This document shows, in pieces, positions 1 to 6,089 of a stretch of 8,220 nucleotides of DNA. Position 1 is the first letter of the stretch. Each line of letters starts with the position of its first letter. Source of the DNA: an uncultured Clostridia bacterium. Its GTDB lineage: Bacteria; Bacillota; Clostridia; Christensenellales; Borkfalkiaceae. The position numbers and the translations under genes are program-made. The stretch spans positions 1 through 8,220 of the forward strand of contig CALDMH010000131.1 of assembly GCA_937915565.1 (NCBI GenBank), in the 5' to 3' direction. The notes beneath the pieces were generated by a model that was given only the letters and a program-made list of their open reading frames with translations, was not told the DNA's origin and did not search any database.

Positions 1-227
1 TAATGAACAACTGGGGTGCAAACCACGGCGCGATTTCTTACGGACATATCGGCGCGGATTTGATAACTATGTGCTCGATGCTTCGTATCCCCGTTTGTAT
101 GCACAACGTAAACGAAGACGATATTTATCGTCCGTCTGCCTGGAACGCTTTCGGAATGGATAAAGAAGGACAGGATTACAGAGCTTGCGAAGCTTACGGT
201 CCTATGTATAAAAATATCAGAAAATAA
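1..227 (+). CDS. fucI: L-fucose isomerase, C-terminal end (5' truncated by window)
   Basis: Only the last 74 or so residues are present; the reading frame is open to the left edge, so the ATG at position 3 is internal and not a start. The fragment reads WGANHG, then SMLRIPVCMHNV, RPSAWNAFGMD and EGQDYRAC.YGP.YK, which is the conserved carboxyl end of the FucI family. Family knowledge: the enzyme interconverts L-fucose and L-fuculose (and D-arabinose/D-ribulose) in the cytoplasm, using a Mn2+ held by Glu, Asp and a C-terminal His. The His of WGANHG (bases 24-26) matches that metal ligand. The gene ends with TAA and is followed by a strong terminator, so it is probably the last gene of a sugar-use operon. 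D-arabinose isomerase activity in the same family cannot be excluded. Confidence 0.93.
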   Translation, partial: MNNWGANHGAISYGHIGADLITMCSMLRIPVCMHNVNEDDIYRPSAWNAFGMDKEGQDYRACEAYGPMYKNIRK

Positions 228-495
228 TTTAATCGTTGATTTTTGATAATCGCTGATTTTTTGCGCGCCCGAGGCGAGGTTTCGCCTCGGGCGCGCTTTT
301 CGTTAAAAATCGCTTTTCGTTTAAAATTTCGTCGTTGCTTTTTTTCTCATCGTTACCAAGCCGTTTTTACTCTTTAAAATCTCTCGTTGCGCTTTTGCAT
401 TAGTATATCTAAATCCCTTGTTATACATATATAATTCCTCGTCTTTTCGCGCGCGTTTCGTTTAGAATTCTTAAAAAAAAGAAATAATATTTTTT
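228..495. other. AT-rich intergenic leader between fucI and the recombinase unit
   Basis: Apart from the terminator this stretch holds no gene. A 14-bp direct repeat (231-244 and 248-261, one mismatch: AATCGTTGATTTTT / AATCGCTGATTTTT) sits between the fucI stop and the hairpin. A TATAAT hexamer at 430-435 is the best -10-like element upstream of the next gene, but no -35 hexamer stands at normal spacing, so the promoter of the recombinase unit is not defined. Stops at 463 and 472 in the frame of the following small ORF rule out an upstream extension of it. Confidence 0.5.
263..300 (+). terminator. Rho-independent terminator after fucI
   Basis: Perfect 15-bp inverted repeat: arm 263-277 (GCGCGCCCGAGGCGA), loop GGTT, arm 282-296, followed by TTTT and a further TT two bases later. 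It lies 35 bp after the fucI stop codon and insulates the recombinase unit from fucI transcription. The T tract is short but the stem is very GC-rich. Confidence 0.93.
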
Positions 496-657
496 ATGAA
501 AGTCAATATTTACCTCGGAAACGAAAAGCTCGGCGAAAACGAAATAAAAAAATACAAATGCGTAAGTCGCACGGTGAAGGATACGGTAAACGAAGTTTAT
601 TACGGTTATCTCGACGAGTTGGAGAAAAATATTTCGGGCAAAGATAAACGCAAGTGA
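496..657 (+). CDS. 53-aa protein of unknown function, coupled to the recombinase
   Basis: This small ORF runs from ATG at 496 to TGA at 655-657, and its stop overlaps the GTG start of the recombinase (shared bases 654-657, GTGA). That overlap is typical of translational coupling and is the main reason to believe the gene. In-frame stops lie just upstream, so ATG 496 is the only good start; the Shine-Dalgarno signal is poor (A-rich AAAAGAAA). The product begins MKVNIYLGNEKLGENEIKKY, is highly charged (many Lys and Glu), has a single Cys and no membrane segment, and has a probable helical middle (TVNEVYYGYLDELEK). I do not recognise the family. By position it could be an accessory or regulator of the recombinase (inference only), or a non-functional leader peptide. 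Confidence 0.6.
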   Translation: MKVNIYLGNEKLGENEIKKYKCVSRTVKDTVNEVYYGYLDELEKNISGKDKRK

Positions 658-2186
658 AAGAAAAAAGCAAAAAAATCACCTTCGATTATCCTTTGTATGA
701 TAAAATCACCGAAAACGACGACGAAATAACCGCCGTTTATCTTCGTGTTTCAACCGATACGCAGGCGCAGGAGGGATACGGGCTGGACGTTCAGTACGGC
801 GCGATAAAGAGATACGTCGAGGCGTACGATATAAAAAACGTCTTTATTTTTGCCGACGACGGCTACACGGGAATGAATGAAATTCGTCCCGCGTTTTCGG
901 CTATGACGAAACTTATGAACGAGGGCAGGATAAAACTTGTGATAACTTACAGCCTCGACCGTATCGGCAGAACTCAAATGATAATTCTTCGGTTTTTGAA
1001 GGAGCAGTGCGAAAAAGCGAAATGCGATTTTTACGCCGTTAAGGATAACGTGGATTCGAGGAGCAGGCAAACCTACGGTATTCTTATTTCGATTTTGTCT
1101 ATTTTTGCCGAGTTCGACCACGACGCGATAATTTCCAAACTCACGAGCGGGAGGATTCAAAGGGCAAAAGAGGGTTTTTGGAAAGGCGGCGGCAAGCCCC
1201 CGTACGGTTATAGATACTCGAAAAAGGACGGCGAACTGGTCGTTTTAAACGAAGAGGCCGAAAAGGTGAAAAAAGCGTTTGAAATTTACGTTACGCGCGG
1301 CTATTCGCCAAAAAAAATCGCCGATATTCTCGGTCTATCCTCCGATAAGGCGGTGTTTAATATTTTAAAAAACAGGATTTACGTCGGCGAAATTTATTAT
1401 CGCGGCGAAAGCTATAACGGCAGGCACGCCCCCATTATCGACAGGGAAACTTTCGAGCTTGCGCAAAACGTACTGAAAAGCAAAAGCGTTAAGCGGAGCG
1501 GTTCGGTTTATCTTTTGTCGTCGCTTTTGGAATGCGGCGAATGCGGCGGCAAAATGCGTTATATGCTTTGGGGAAAAAACGGAAAAAAGCAACTTAAAAT
1601 TTTGTGTTATTCGTATTTCCCGAACAGCACGAAAAAATATCTCGTCAGGGATAAAAATTGTCCTAACGTAATTTTCGACGCGGAAGAGGTGGAGGCGGCC
1701 GTCGTTTCAACCGTTATGAAATTTGCCGTGGAATACGGTGAAGAAAAGTCCCGTTCGGAAATATCGGCTTCCGAAATAACCGAGGGATTAAAGCGAAAAT
1801 CGGAGAAACTTGCCGCGGAATATTCAAGGCTTTTAAACGCTTATAAAAAGCTCGGCGACGAGGATATTTTAGAGCAGGCCTATGAAACGAGGCGCAAGAT
1901 AAAAAAACTCGAAAGAGAAATTTCAGATGAAGAGGAGAAGGAAACGCTTGTCGGCATCGAGAAGAAGAAAATCGAAATGCTTCGCACGCTTCCGGGCACT
2001 TGGGATAAAATGGACGAAAAGGCTCGGCAAAGAATAATCCGAAGCCTTGTCGAAAAAGTGGTTTTAACAAAGGACGGCATAGACGTACACTTGCTCAAAT
2101 CTGCATACGACTTTATCGAAAGCGATGAAGATAAAGCGCATCGCGGCGAGAGAGAAGCGCAAAAAATAGATAAGAATAAACCGTAA
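654..2186 (+). CDS. Large serine recombinase (site-specific integrase/resolvase family)
   Basis: A 510-residue protein with the standard large serine recombinase layout. The N-terminal resolvase domain (about 25-165) has YLRVS with nucleophile Ser33 and Arg31, and SLDRIGRT with Arg103 and Arg106, matching the catalytic Arg/Ser set of the family. The recombinase domain (about 175-280) contains GGGKPPYGYRY. A zinc ribbon has CGEC at Cys294/Cys297 with Cys318 and Cys336 as likely partners. A long charged coiled coil follows at about 375-445. Length is normal and nothing is missing. Family role: it cuts and rejoins DNA at short att sites through a phosphoserine link, inserting, excising or inverting DNA. 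The GTG start is forced: an in-frame TAA lies at 645-647, and it overlaps the stop of the small upstream gene. No phage, conjugation or resistance cargo is in the window, so its substrate is unknown. Confidence 0.95.
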   Translation: MKEKSKKITFDYPLYDKITENDDEITAVYLRVSTDTQAQEGYGLDVQYGAIKRYVEAYDIKNVFIFADDGYTGMNEIRPAFSAMTKLMNEGRIKLVITYSLDRIGRTQMIILRFLKEQCEKAKCDFYAVKDNVDSRSRQTYGILISILSIFAEFDHDAIISKLTSGRIQRAKEGFWKGGGKPPYGYRYSKKDGELVVLNEEAEKVKKAFEIYVTRGYSPKKIADILGLSSDKAVFNILKNRIYVGEIYYRGESYNGRHAPIIDRETFELAQNVLKSKSVKRSGSVYLLSSLLECGECGGKMRYMLWGKNGKKQLKILCYSYFPNSTKKYLVRDKNCPNVIFDAEEVEAAVVSTVMKFAVEYGEEKSRSEISASEITEGLKRKSEKLAAEYSRLLNAYKKLGDEDILEQAYETRRKIKKLEREISDEEEKETLVGIEKKKIEMLRTLPGTWDKMDEKARQRIIRSLVEKVVLTKDGIDVHLLKSAYDFIESDEDKAHRGEREAQKIDKNKP

Positions 2187-2205
2187 AAGTGGGGCTATAA
2201 GTCGA

Positions 2206-3180
2206 TTAACGAGTATTTTTTATAATATACTCTGCAATTTGAACCGCGTTTAAAGCCGCGCCTTTCAACGTATTGTCGCCCACGGCAAAGTAAGAAAAGC
2301 CGTTTTTAAAAACGCCGCTTTTCCTTATTCGTCCGAAGTAAACCTCGTTTTTGCCGTTTGCGTCATAAGCCGTGGGGATTCTTTTGTAACGCGCGGCGGA
2401 ATATTCCGCTTCCGCGGCGAGGGTGGAAACGTCAATCGGGGTTTCGGTTTCGACTTCAACGCTCACCCCGTGGCAGTTTTCAATCGGCACGCGCGCGCAC
2501 GTTGCCGATATTTTTACGTTTCGTCCCGTAATTTTTCGGGTTTCGTTAATCATTTTCAGTTCTTCTTCGGCGTATCCGTCTTCGACTATTTCGCCGATTT
2601 GCGGAATAACGGTTTCAGAAATATCGTACGGATAAAATTTACCGGAGAAGCCCTGCCTTGTCAAAAGAAGGTCCGAAACGCCTTTCATTCCGCTTCCGCT
2701 AACGGCTTGATACGTGGAAAAAACGAGGCTTTTAACGCCGTATTTTTCCAAGATTTTTTTCAGCGGAACAAGCGCGATGATAGTTGAGCAATTCGGGTTT
2801 GCGATTACGTTTTTTTTGCGTTTAAAAACGTCGGCGGCATTTATCTCGGGGATAACGAGAGGAACGTCTTCGTCGCCCCTGAACGCGCTTGAATTATCGA
2901 TTACCAAAGCTCCCGTTTCGGCAAAAATCGGCGCGTATTTCAAAGAAACGTCTTTTCCCGCGCTGAAAAACGCAATATCGATACCCGAAAAATCGTTCCC
3001 GTCGAGTTTTTCGACGATATAATTCGAGCCGTTGAAGCGCAAAATTTTCCCCGCGCTTTTTTCCGAAGCGAAAGCTCTGAAATTATTTATCGGAAACCTT
3101 CGTTTTTCAAGGGTTTCAAGAAATTTTCCGCCGATAAGTCCCGTTGCACCGACGACAGCCACGTTATATTTTTTACACAT
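2206..3180 (-). CDS. asd: Aspartate-semialdehyde dehydrogenase
   Basis: The enzyme reduces L-aspartyl-4-phosphate to L-aspartate-4-semialdehyde with NADPH, the branch point for lysine/diaminopimelate, threonine and methionine. The 324-residue product shows the Rossmann motif VVGATGLIGG (11-18), DNSSAFR (95-101), active-site Cys131 in NPNCST, Gln158 in QAVSGSG, and RVPIENCH with His237 as the acid/base residue. All key residues are present and the length is normal. The frame can be opened eight codons earlier at a GTG (3204), but homologues begin with M..YNVAVVG, so the ATG at 3180 is preferred. No clear Shine-Dalgarno stands before either start. The gene is convergent with the recombinase (19 bp between stops) and follows the ATP-grasp gene on the same strand, from which a terminator separates it. 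Confidence 0.96.
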   Translation of the reverse strand: MCKKYNVAVVGATGLIGGKFLETLEKRRFPINNFRAFASEKSAGKILRFNGSNYIVEKLDGNDFSGIDIAFFSAGKDVSLKYAPIFAETGALVIDNSSAFRGDEDVPLVIPEINAADVFKRKKNVIANPNCSTIIALVPLKKILEKYGVKSLVFSTYQAVSGSGMKGVSDLLLTRQGFSGKFYPYDISETVIPQIGEIVEDGYAEEELKMINETRKITGRNVKISATCARVPIENCHGVSVEVETETPIDVSTLAAEAEYSAARYKRIPTAYDANGKNEVYFGRIRKSGVFKNGFSYFAVGDNTLKGAALNAVQIAEYIIKNTR

Positions 3181-3346
3181 AGTATATTGTATTTGTCGCG
3201 CCACAAAAAAGTGCTTTTTGCGTAAACAACACGTAAAAAGGTTTTGAATAACACGTCGCTTAACGGCTCATATAAAAATATTTTATCAATGGAATTTAAC
3301 GCCGCAAACGCACGGGCAATAAATATTTTATATAAAACCAAAAAAT
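3181..3346 (-). other. Upstream region of asd, promoter unclear
   Basis: AT-rich non-coding DNA. On the minus strand TTGCGG (plus 3302-3307) and TAAAAT (plus 3280-3285) are 16 bp apart and could be a weak promoter giving a leader of about 90 bases; a TACAAT hexamer five bases before the ATG is an alternative but lacks a -35 partner. I see no riboswitch core or convincing attenuator. Confidence 0.3.
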
Positions 3347-3382
3347 AAAAACCCTTGTTAATCGACTTATACAAGGGTTTTT
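3347..3382 (-). terminator. Rho-independent terminator after the ATP-grasp gene
   Basis: Inverted repeat AAAAACCCTTGT (3347-3358) / ACAAGGGTTTTT (3371-3382) with a 12-base loop. Read on the minus strand the stem runs into a T-rich tract (TTTTTATTTTTT). It begins 15 bp after the stop of the ATP-grasp gene, so asd is probably transcribed separately. The plus-strand side also ends in five T, so it may work both ways. Confidence 0.85.
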
Positions 3383-3396
3383 GCGTTTTAATGAGT

Positions 3397-4281
3397 TTAT
3401 TTTAACGAAGAAATAACGTGCTTTGCGTATTTTTCCGCAACGTTTATTCCCGTAACCTTTTCAAATTCCTTGAAGAATGCGTTGGAGTTTACTTCGCATA
3501 AAATCGGGCCGTCTTTTCCGAAAAGGAAATCTATGCCGCAATAATCGAGATTGATAAGTTTTGCGATTTTTTCCGATAGTTCAATCGTCTTTTCGTCGGC
3601 ATCATAGGTTTCGCCCCTGCCGCCTGCGGATACGTTCGAGCGGAAATCCCCGCCGGAAGTTCGCTTCATCGCGCCGACGTATTTGCCGCCGATAACGATA
3701 ACCCGAATGTCCGTTCCCTTGCTTTCCGAAATAAATTTTTGGTAAACGTGCGGGGTGAATTTCAGTTCTTCGGCAAGCGTTTTCAATTCCGCGCGGTTAT
3801 TCGCCAGATGAACGCCTTTTCCGAGCGAGCCGTAACATTCCTTAACGACCATCGGAAATCCGAGTTTGTTTTCGAGGAAGGAAAAAGCCTCGTCGTCGAT
3901 TTTCCCCGAGGGCGTGTAGCAAAGCGGCGAGGAGTAAGTTTCGGGCATCGGAACGCCGCTGTTCGCAAGCTTTATATACGTCAGCATTTTATCGTCGCAA
4001 ATCGTCATCGCTTCCGAATCGTTGAAGCATCTCAATCCGCTTTTTTCCAGTTGCAATGCGGCGTGTTTGTCCTTGTCGTAAAAAACGCAAAAGTCGTAAC
4101 CCTCGTATTTTACGGCGACGCTGCCACCCGCAATTCCGCAGGCGGAAACGTCGAGAGGAACGACGTCGGCGGCAACTCCGAGCTTTCCGAACTCTTCTTT
4201 GAGCCTTAAAGGCTGGTTGAGTTGGCACGAAGTTTTCGGGAAATCCTTTGAAAAAGCGTTTACTAAAATCAATCCTTTCAT
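3397..4281 (-). CDS. RimK-type ATP-grasp ligase, substrate unknown
   Basis: A 294-residue ATP-grasp enzyme of the RimK/LysX/MptN branch, which joins an amino acid (often glutamate) to a carboxylate through an acyl-phosphate. Visible features: an N-terminal preATP-grasp part (1-90); DDKMLTYIKLANSGVPMPET (about 96-115); the ATP lysine K147 in FPMVVKE; the glycine-rich loop GSLGKGV (151-157); DIRVIVIGGKYVGAMKR; and the metal-binding set Asp251 (GIDFL), Glu263 and Asn265 (CEVNSN), followed by FEKVTGINVA. All are in RimK order, and the size fits. The frame is open 41 codons upstream, but that extension is basic and unlike the family, and runs through the repeats; MKGLILVN at 4281 is the natural start. 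Its promoter places the transcript start at or next to the ATG. Substrate could be ribosomal protein, a carrier protein or a small molecule; adjacency to asd is no proof of a lysine-pathway role. Confidence 0.88.
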   Translation of the reverse strand: MKGLILVNAFSKDFPKTSCQLNQPLRLKEEFGKLGVAADVVPLDVSACGIAGGSVAVKYEGYDFCVFYDKDKHAALQLEKSGLRCFNDSEAMTICDDKMLTYIKLANSGVPMPETYSSPLCYTPSGKIDDEAFSFLENKLGFPMVVKECYGSLGKGVHLANNRAELKTLAEELKFTPHVYQKFISESKGTDIRVIVIGGKYVGAMKRTSGGDFRSNVSAGGRGETYDADEKTIELSEKIAKLINLDYCGIDFLFGKDGPILCEVNSNAFFKEFEKVTGINVAEKYAKHVISSLK

Positions 4282-4288
4282 AGTCGAT

Positions 4289-4317
4289 ATTTTATTCTTT
4301 AAAAGCCGAAAAGTCAA
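4289..4317 (-). promoter_or_regulatory. Promoter of the ATP-grasp gene, probably giving a leaderless mRNA
   Basis: On the minus strand, -35 TTGACT (plus 4312-4317), a 17-bp spacer and -10 TAAAAT (plus 4289-4294). Only seven bases separate the -10 from the ATG at 4281, so the expected transcription start falls on or beside the start codon. No Shine-Dalgarno is seen there. The -35 overlaps the end of an AACCG-N7-CGGTT dyad (4316-4332). Confidence 0.7.
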
Positions 4318-4356
4318 CCGATAAGAGCGGTTTCGGGGAGAAATCCGAAAATGAAA
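4309..4356. repeat. 48-bp direct repeat, copy 1 (two dyads)
   Basis: Matches 4396-4443 at 45 of 48 positions, 87 bp apart. It contains dyad A, AACCG-ATAAGAG-CGGTT (4316-4332), and dyad B, TTTCGGG-GAGAAA-TCCGAAA (4331-4350). The three differences from copy 2 all fall in the arms of dyad B and keep it paired. The left end supplies the -35 of the ATP-grasp promoter. Confidence 0.9.
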
Positions 4357-4360
4357 AGAT

Positions 4361-4392
4361 AACCGATATAACGGTTCGCATAGGATTTCTCC
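4361..4392. repeat. Middle partial unit of the dyad array
   Basis: A third dyad A, AACCG-ATATAA-CGGTT (4361-4376), lies between the two 48-bp repeats, starting 45 bp and 42 bp from its neighbours. It is followed by GGATTTCTCC (4383-4392), the exact reverse complement of GGAGAAATCC in copy 1 (4337-4346). Confidence 0.75.
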
Positions 4393-4395
4393 AAA

Positions 4396-4443
4396 AAAAG
4401 TCAACCGATAAGAGCGGTTTCGCGGAGAAACGCGAAAATGAAA
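4396..4443. repeat. 48-bp direct repeat, copy 2 (two dyads)
   Basis: Second copy, with dyad A at 4403-4419 and dyad B as a perfect 7-bp stem TTTCGCG-GAGAAA-CGCGAAA (4418-4437). On the minus strand it also repeats TTGACT (plus 4399-4404), with TATGCG 16 bp further on (plus 4377-4382), a weak second promoter for the ATP-grasp gene. Confidence 0.9.
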
Positions 4444-4477
4444 GAATTGTGTAATGCCGCCGCTTATTTAAATATTA

Positions 4478-4506
4478 TTGACAAAATATATAAAATATTA
4501 TATCAT
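4478..4506 (+). promoter_or_regulatory. Consensus sigma-A promoter for the DUF5685 operon
   Basis: TTGACA (4478-4483), exactly 17 bp of AT-rich spacer, then TATCAT (4501-4506). Transcription should start near 4513, leaving a leader of about 78 bases before the ATG at 4591. The leader ends in a good Shine-Dalgarno (GGAGAGGG, 4582-4589). The dyad array lies upstream of this promoter and is not in the leader. Confidence 0.85.
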
Positions 4507-4590
4507 AAGTCGTAATGTAACAGGCGGCGTCGCTTCGCATAAGGTTTTCCGGAGCAGGTTGCGTCGGAATTCCGCCGAAACGGAGAGGGT

Positions 4591-5454
4591 ATGTTTGGCT
4601 ACGTAAAACCGGATACGCCGTATTTGTTCATCAAGGACGATACGCTTTATAAGTCGCTTTATTGCTCGGTGTGCAAAAGCATCGGGAAAAATTGCGGGCA
4701 AACCGCGCGGCTCGGTTTAACTTACGACATAGCTTTTATGTCGGCTTTTATTCACAACGTCGTGGGGAAGGACGTAAAAATAGAAAAAAAACGGTGCATA
4801 GCGCACCCGATTATTTCCCGCCCCGTCGCCTCGCGCGACGAGATAACCGATTTTTGCGCTTACGCAAACGTCGCGCTCGCTTATTATAAAATCGAGGACG
4901 ATATTATCGACGGAAACGGCGGAAAGTTGAAGAAATTATTCTTTTCCGCAGGCAACAGAAGGGCCGAAAAGAAATATCCCGAAATCGGCGAAATAATAAG
5001 AAAAAGATATTACGAGCTTCGCGAGCTTGAAAAAAACAAGTGCGAAAGCGTAGATATGGTTTCCGAACCGTTTTCGCAAATGATGGTTGAGCTCGGAAAC
5101 GCTGCCGTCGGGCATAAAAAGCTTAACGGCGTGGAAAAATTATTGTATTACCTCGGAAAGTGGATATATCTCATCGACGCGCTCGACGATTACGACAAGG
5201 ATTTGAAAGAGAGAAATTACAATCCGTTTTATTACGCTTACGGCAAAGAACCCGATTTTAAGTCGCTGCTTAAAAATTACGGACAGGACGTTTCGTTCGT
5301 GTTTTCGTCGGTTTTTGCGGGGCTTAAAGAAGCGTTTTACGAGTGCGAATTCAAATTCGATTCCGCGCTCATAGGAAATATAATATTAAGAGGAATTCCC
5401 TCAACGACATCGAAGACGTTTAAAAAGGAAGAAAAAAAGAAAAATGGCAAATAA
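4591..5454 (+). CDS. DUF5685 family protein, function unknown
   Basis: A 287-residue, mainly helical, probably cytoplasmic protein. The opening MFGYVKPDTPYL, the motif LYCSVCKSIG (Cys25, Cys28), LTYDIAFMS, the RCIAHP segment (Cys69, His72), and LIDALDDYDKDL followed by NYNPF identify the DUF5685 family of Clostridia (recognised by pattern, not by search). The Cys/His residues could bind a metal. Two Asp-rich motifs, EDDIID (102-107) and DALDDYDKD (196-204), lie on predicted helices and recall the paired Asp motifs of class I isoprenoid synthases; this is inference. The tail is Lys-rich. The start has a strong Shine-Dalgarno five bases away. The gene overlaps the next one by 11 bp and heads a likely operon driven by the promoter at 4478-4506. 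Confidence 0.85.
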   Translation: MFGYVKPDTPYLFIKDDTLYKSLYCSVCKSIGKNCGQTARLGLTYDIAFMSAFIHNVVGKDVKIEKKRCIAHPIISRPVASRDEITDFCAYANVALAYYKIEDDIIDGNGGKLKKLFFSAGNRRAEKKYPEIGEIIRKRYYELRELEKNKCESVDMVSEPFSQMMVELGNAAVGHKKLNGVEKLLYYLGKWIYLIDALDDYDKDLKERNYNPFYYAYGKEPDFKSLLKNYGQDVSFVFSSVFAGLKEAFYECEFKFDSALIGNIILRGIPSTTSKTFKKEEKKKNGK

Positions 5455-6076
5455 TTTATACGAAATATTCGGTCTTGACGAAAATTGCACCGACGAACAG
5501 CTCGACGCCGCATACGGCGCGCTTCGCTCGAAATATGCGGAGGACAGGTTTTTAGAGGGCGAGGCCGGCAATATCGCGGCTAAAAAACTTACGGAAATCG
5601 ACAACGCTTATCGCGACGTAGTTGCTATGCGTAAAGAAGCCTCGCGCGGGAATTCCACCGAAAGCGACGCTTTTAAAGCCGTTGAGGAAAAGATTAAAAA
5701 CGGCGACCTTGCCGGCGCGCAAAGCGACCTCGATTCTTTCAACGAGCGGAACGCCGAATGGCATTATCTTCAATCGGTTGTGTATTATAAGAAGAAATGG
5801 TCCAACGAGAGCAAAAAACAGCTTGAAATTGCAATGCAAATGGACCCGTCCAACGAGAAATACAAAACCGCTTACAACAAGCTTCTGGATAAAATCAAAT
5901 CGGATTCCGACAAGAGTTTTTCCAGCTATTCCGGCGGAAAAAGCGGCCGCGGATTTTCGGGTAACGACAGCGGCGAAGGCGCTCCGCAAATGGGCGGCGA
6001 TTCCTGCATCGACTGGTGTTGCCAGATGGCGATTTGCAATATCGCGCTGAATTGCTGTTGCAATAGTTGTCACTGA
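5444..6076 (+). CDS. J-domain-like/TPR protein with Cys-rich tail, HPD motif lost
   Basis: A 210-residue protein. Residues 3-63 read like a J domain (LYEIFGLDENCTDEQLDAAY...KYAEDRF), but the HPD tripeptide needed to stimulate DnaK is replaced by Ala32-Glu33-Asp34, so a normal DnaJ co-chaperone role is unlikely. Residues about 75-150 resemble TPR-type helix pairs (NGDLAGAQSDL, EWHYLQSVVYYKKKW, SKKQLEIAMQMDPSNEKY). A Gly/Ser-rich linker (about 155-187) leads to a tail with eight Cys (188, 192, 193, 198, 204, 205, 206, 209) and a final His210, which suggests metal binding or lipid/membrane contact. There is no signal peptide. The start overlaps the DUF5685 gene by 11 bp, with AGGAAG about 12 bases upstream, so the two are co-translated. 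J-like proteins with Cys-rich ends beside DUF5685 genes are a known pattern in Clostridia, as I recall it. Confidence 0.85.
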   Translation: MANNLYEIFGLDENCTDEQLDAAYGALRSKYAEDRFLEGEAGNIAAKKLTEIDNAYRDVVAMRKEASRGNSTESDAFKAVEEKIKNGDLAGAQSDLDSFNERNAEWHYLQSVVYYKKKWSNESKKQLEIAMQMDPSNEKYKTAYNKLLDKIKSDSDKSFSSYSGGKSGRGFSGNDSGEGAPQMGGDSCIDWCCQMAICNIALNCCCNSCH

Positions 6077-6089
6077 AAAGCGTGATAAA

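Noticed and set aside
2187..2222. Shared terminator between the convergent recombinase and asd genes
   Set aside because: Only a weak AGTAT/ATACT dyad near 2212-2231 is seen, without a stable stem.
3181..3204. GTG start for asd eight codons upstream
   Set aside because: No ribosome binding site and the added residues do not belong to the family's N-terminus; the ATG at 3180 puts the Rossmann motif at the usual place.
3739..4209. 156-codon open frame on the plus strand inside the ATP-grasp gene
   Set aside because: It is antisense to a gene with all family motifs, shows no recognisable domain and has no ribosome site; it is a by-product of codon bias.
4282..4404. Upstream in-frame extension of the ATP-grasp ORF by 41 codons
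   Set aside because: It runs through the promoter and repeats, is Arg-rich and unlike the family; MKGLILVN is the natural start.
4309..4443. CRISPR-like array
   Set aside because: Only two full repeat copies, with a spacer-like interval that itself contains a related dyad, and no cas genes.
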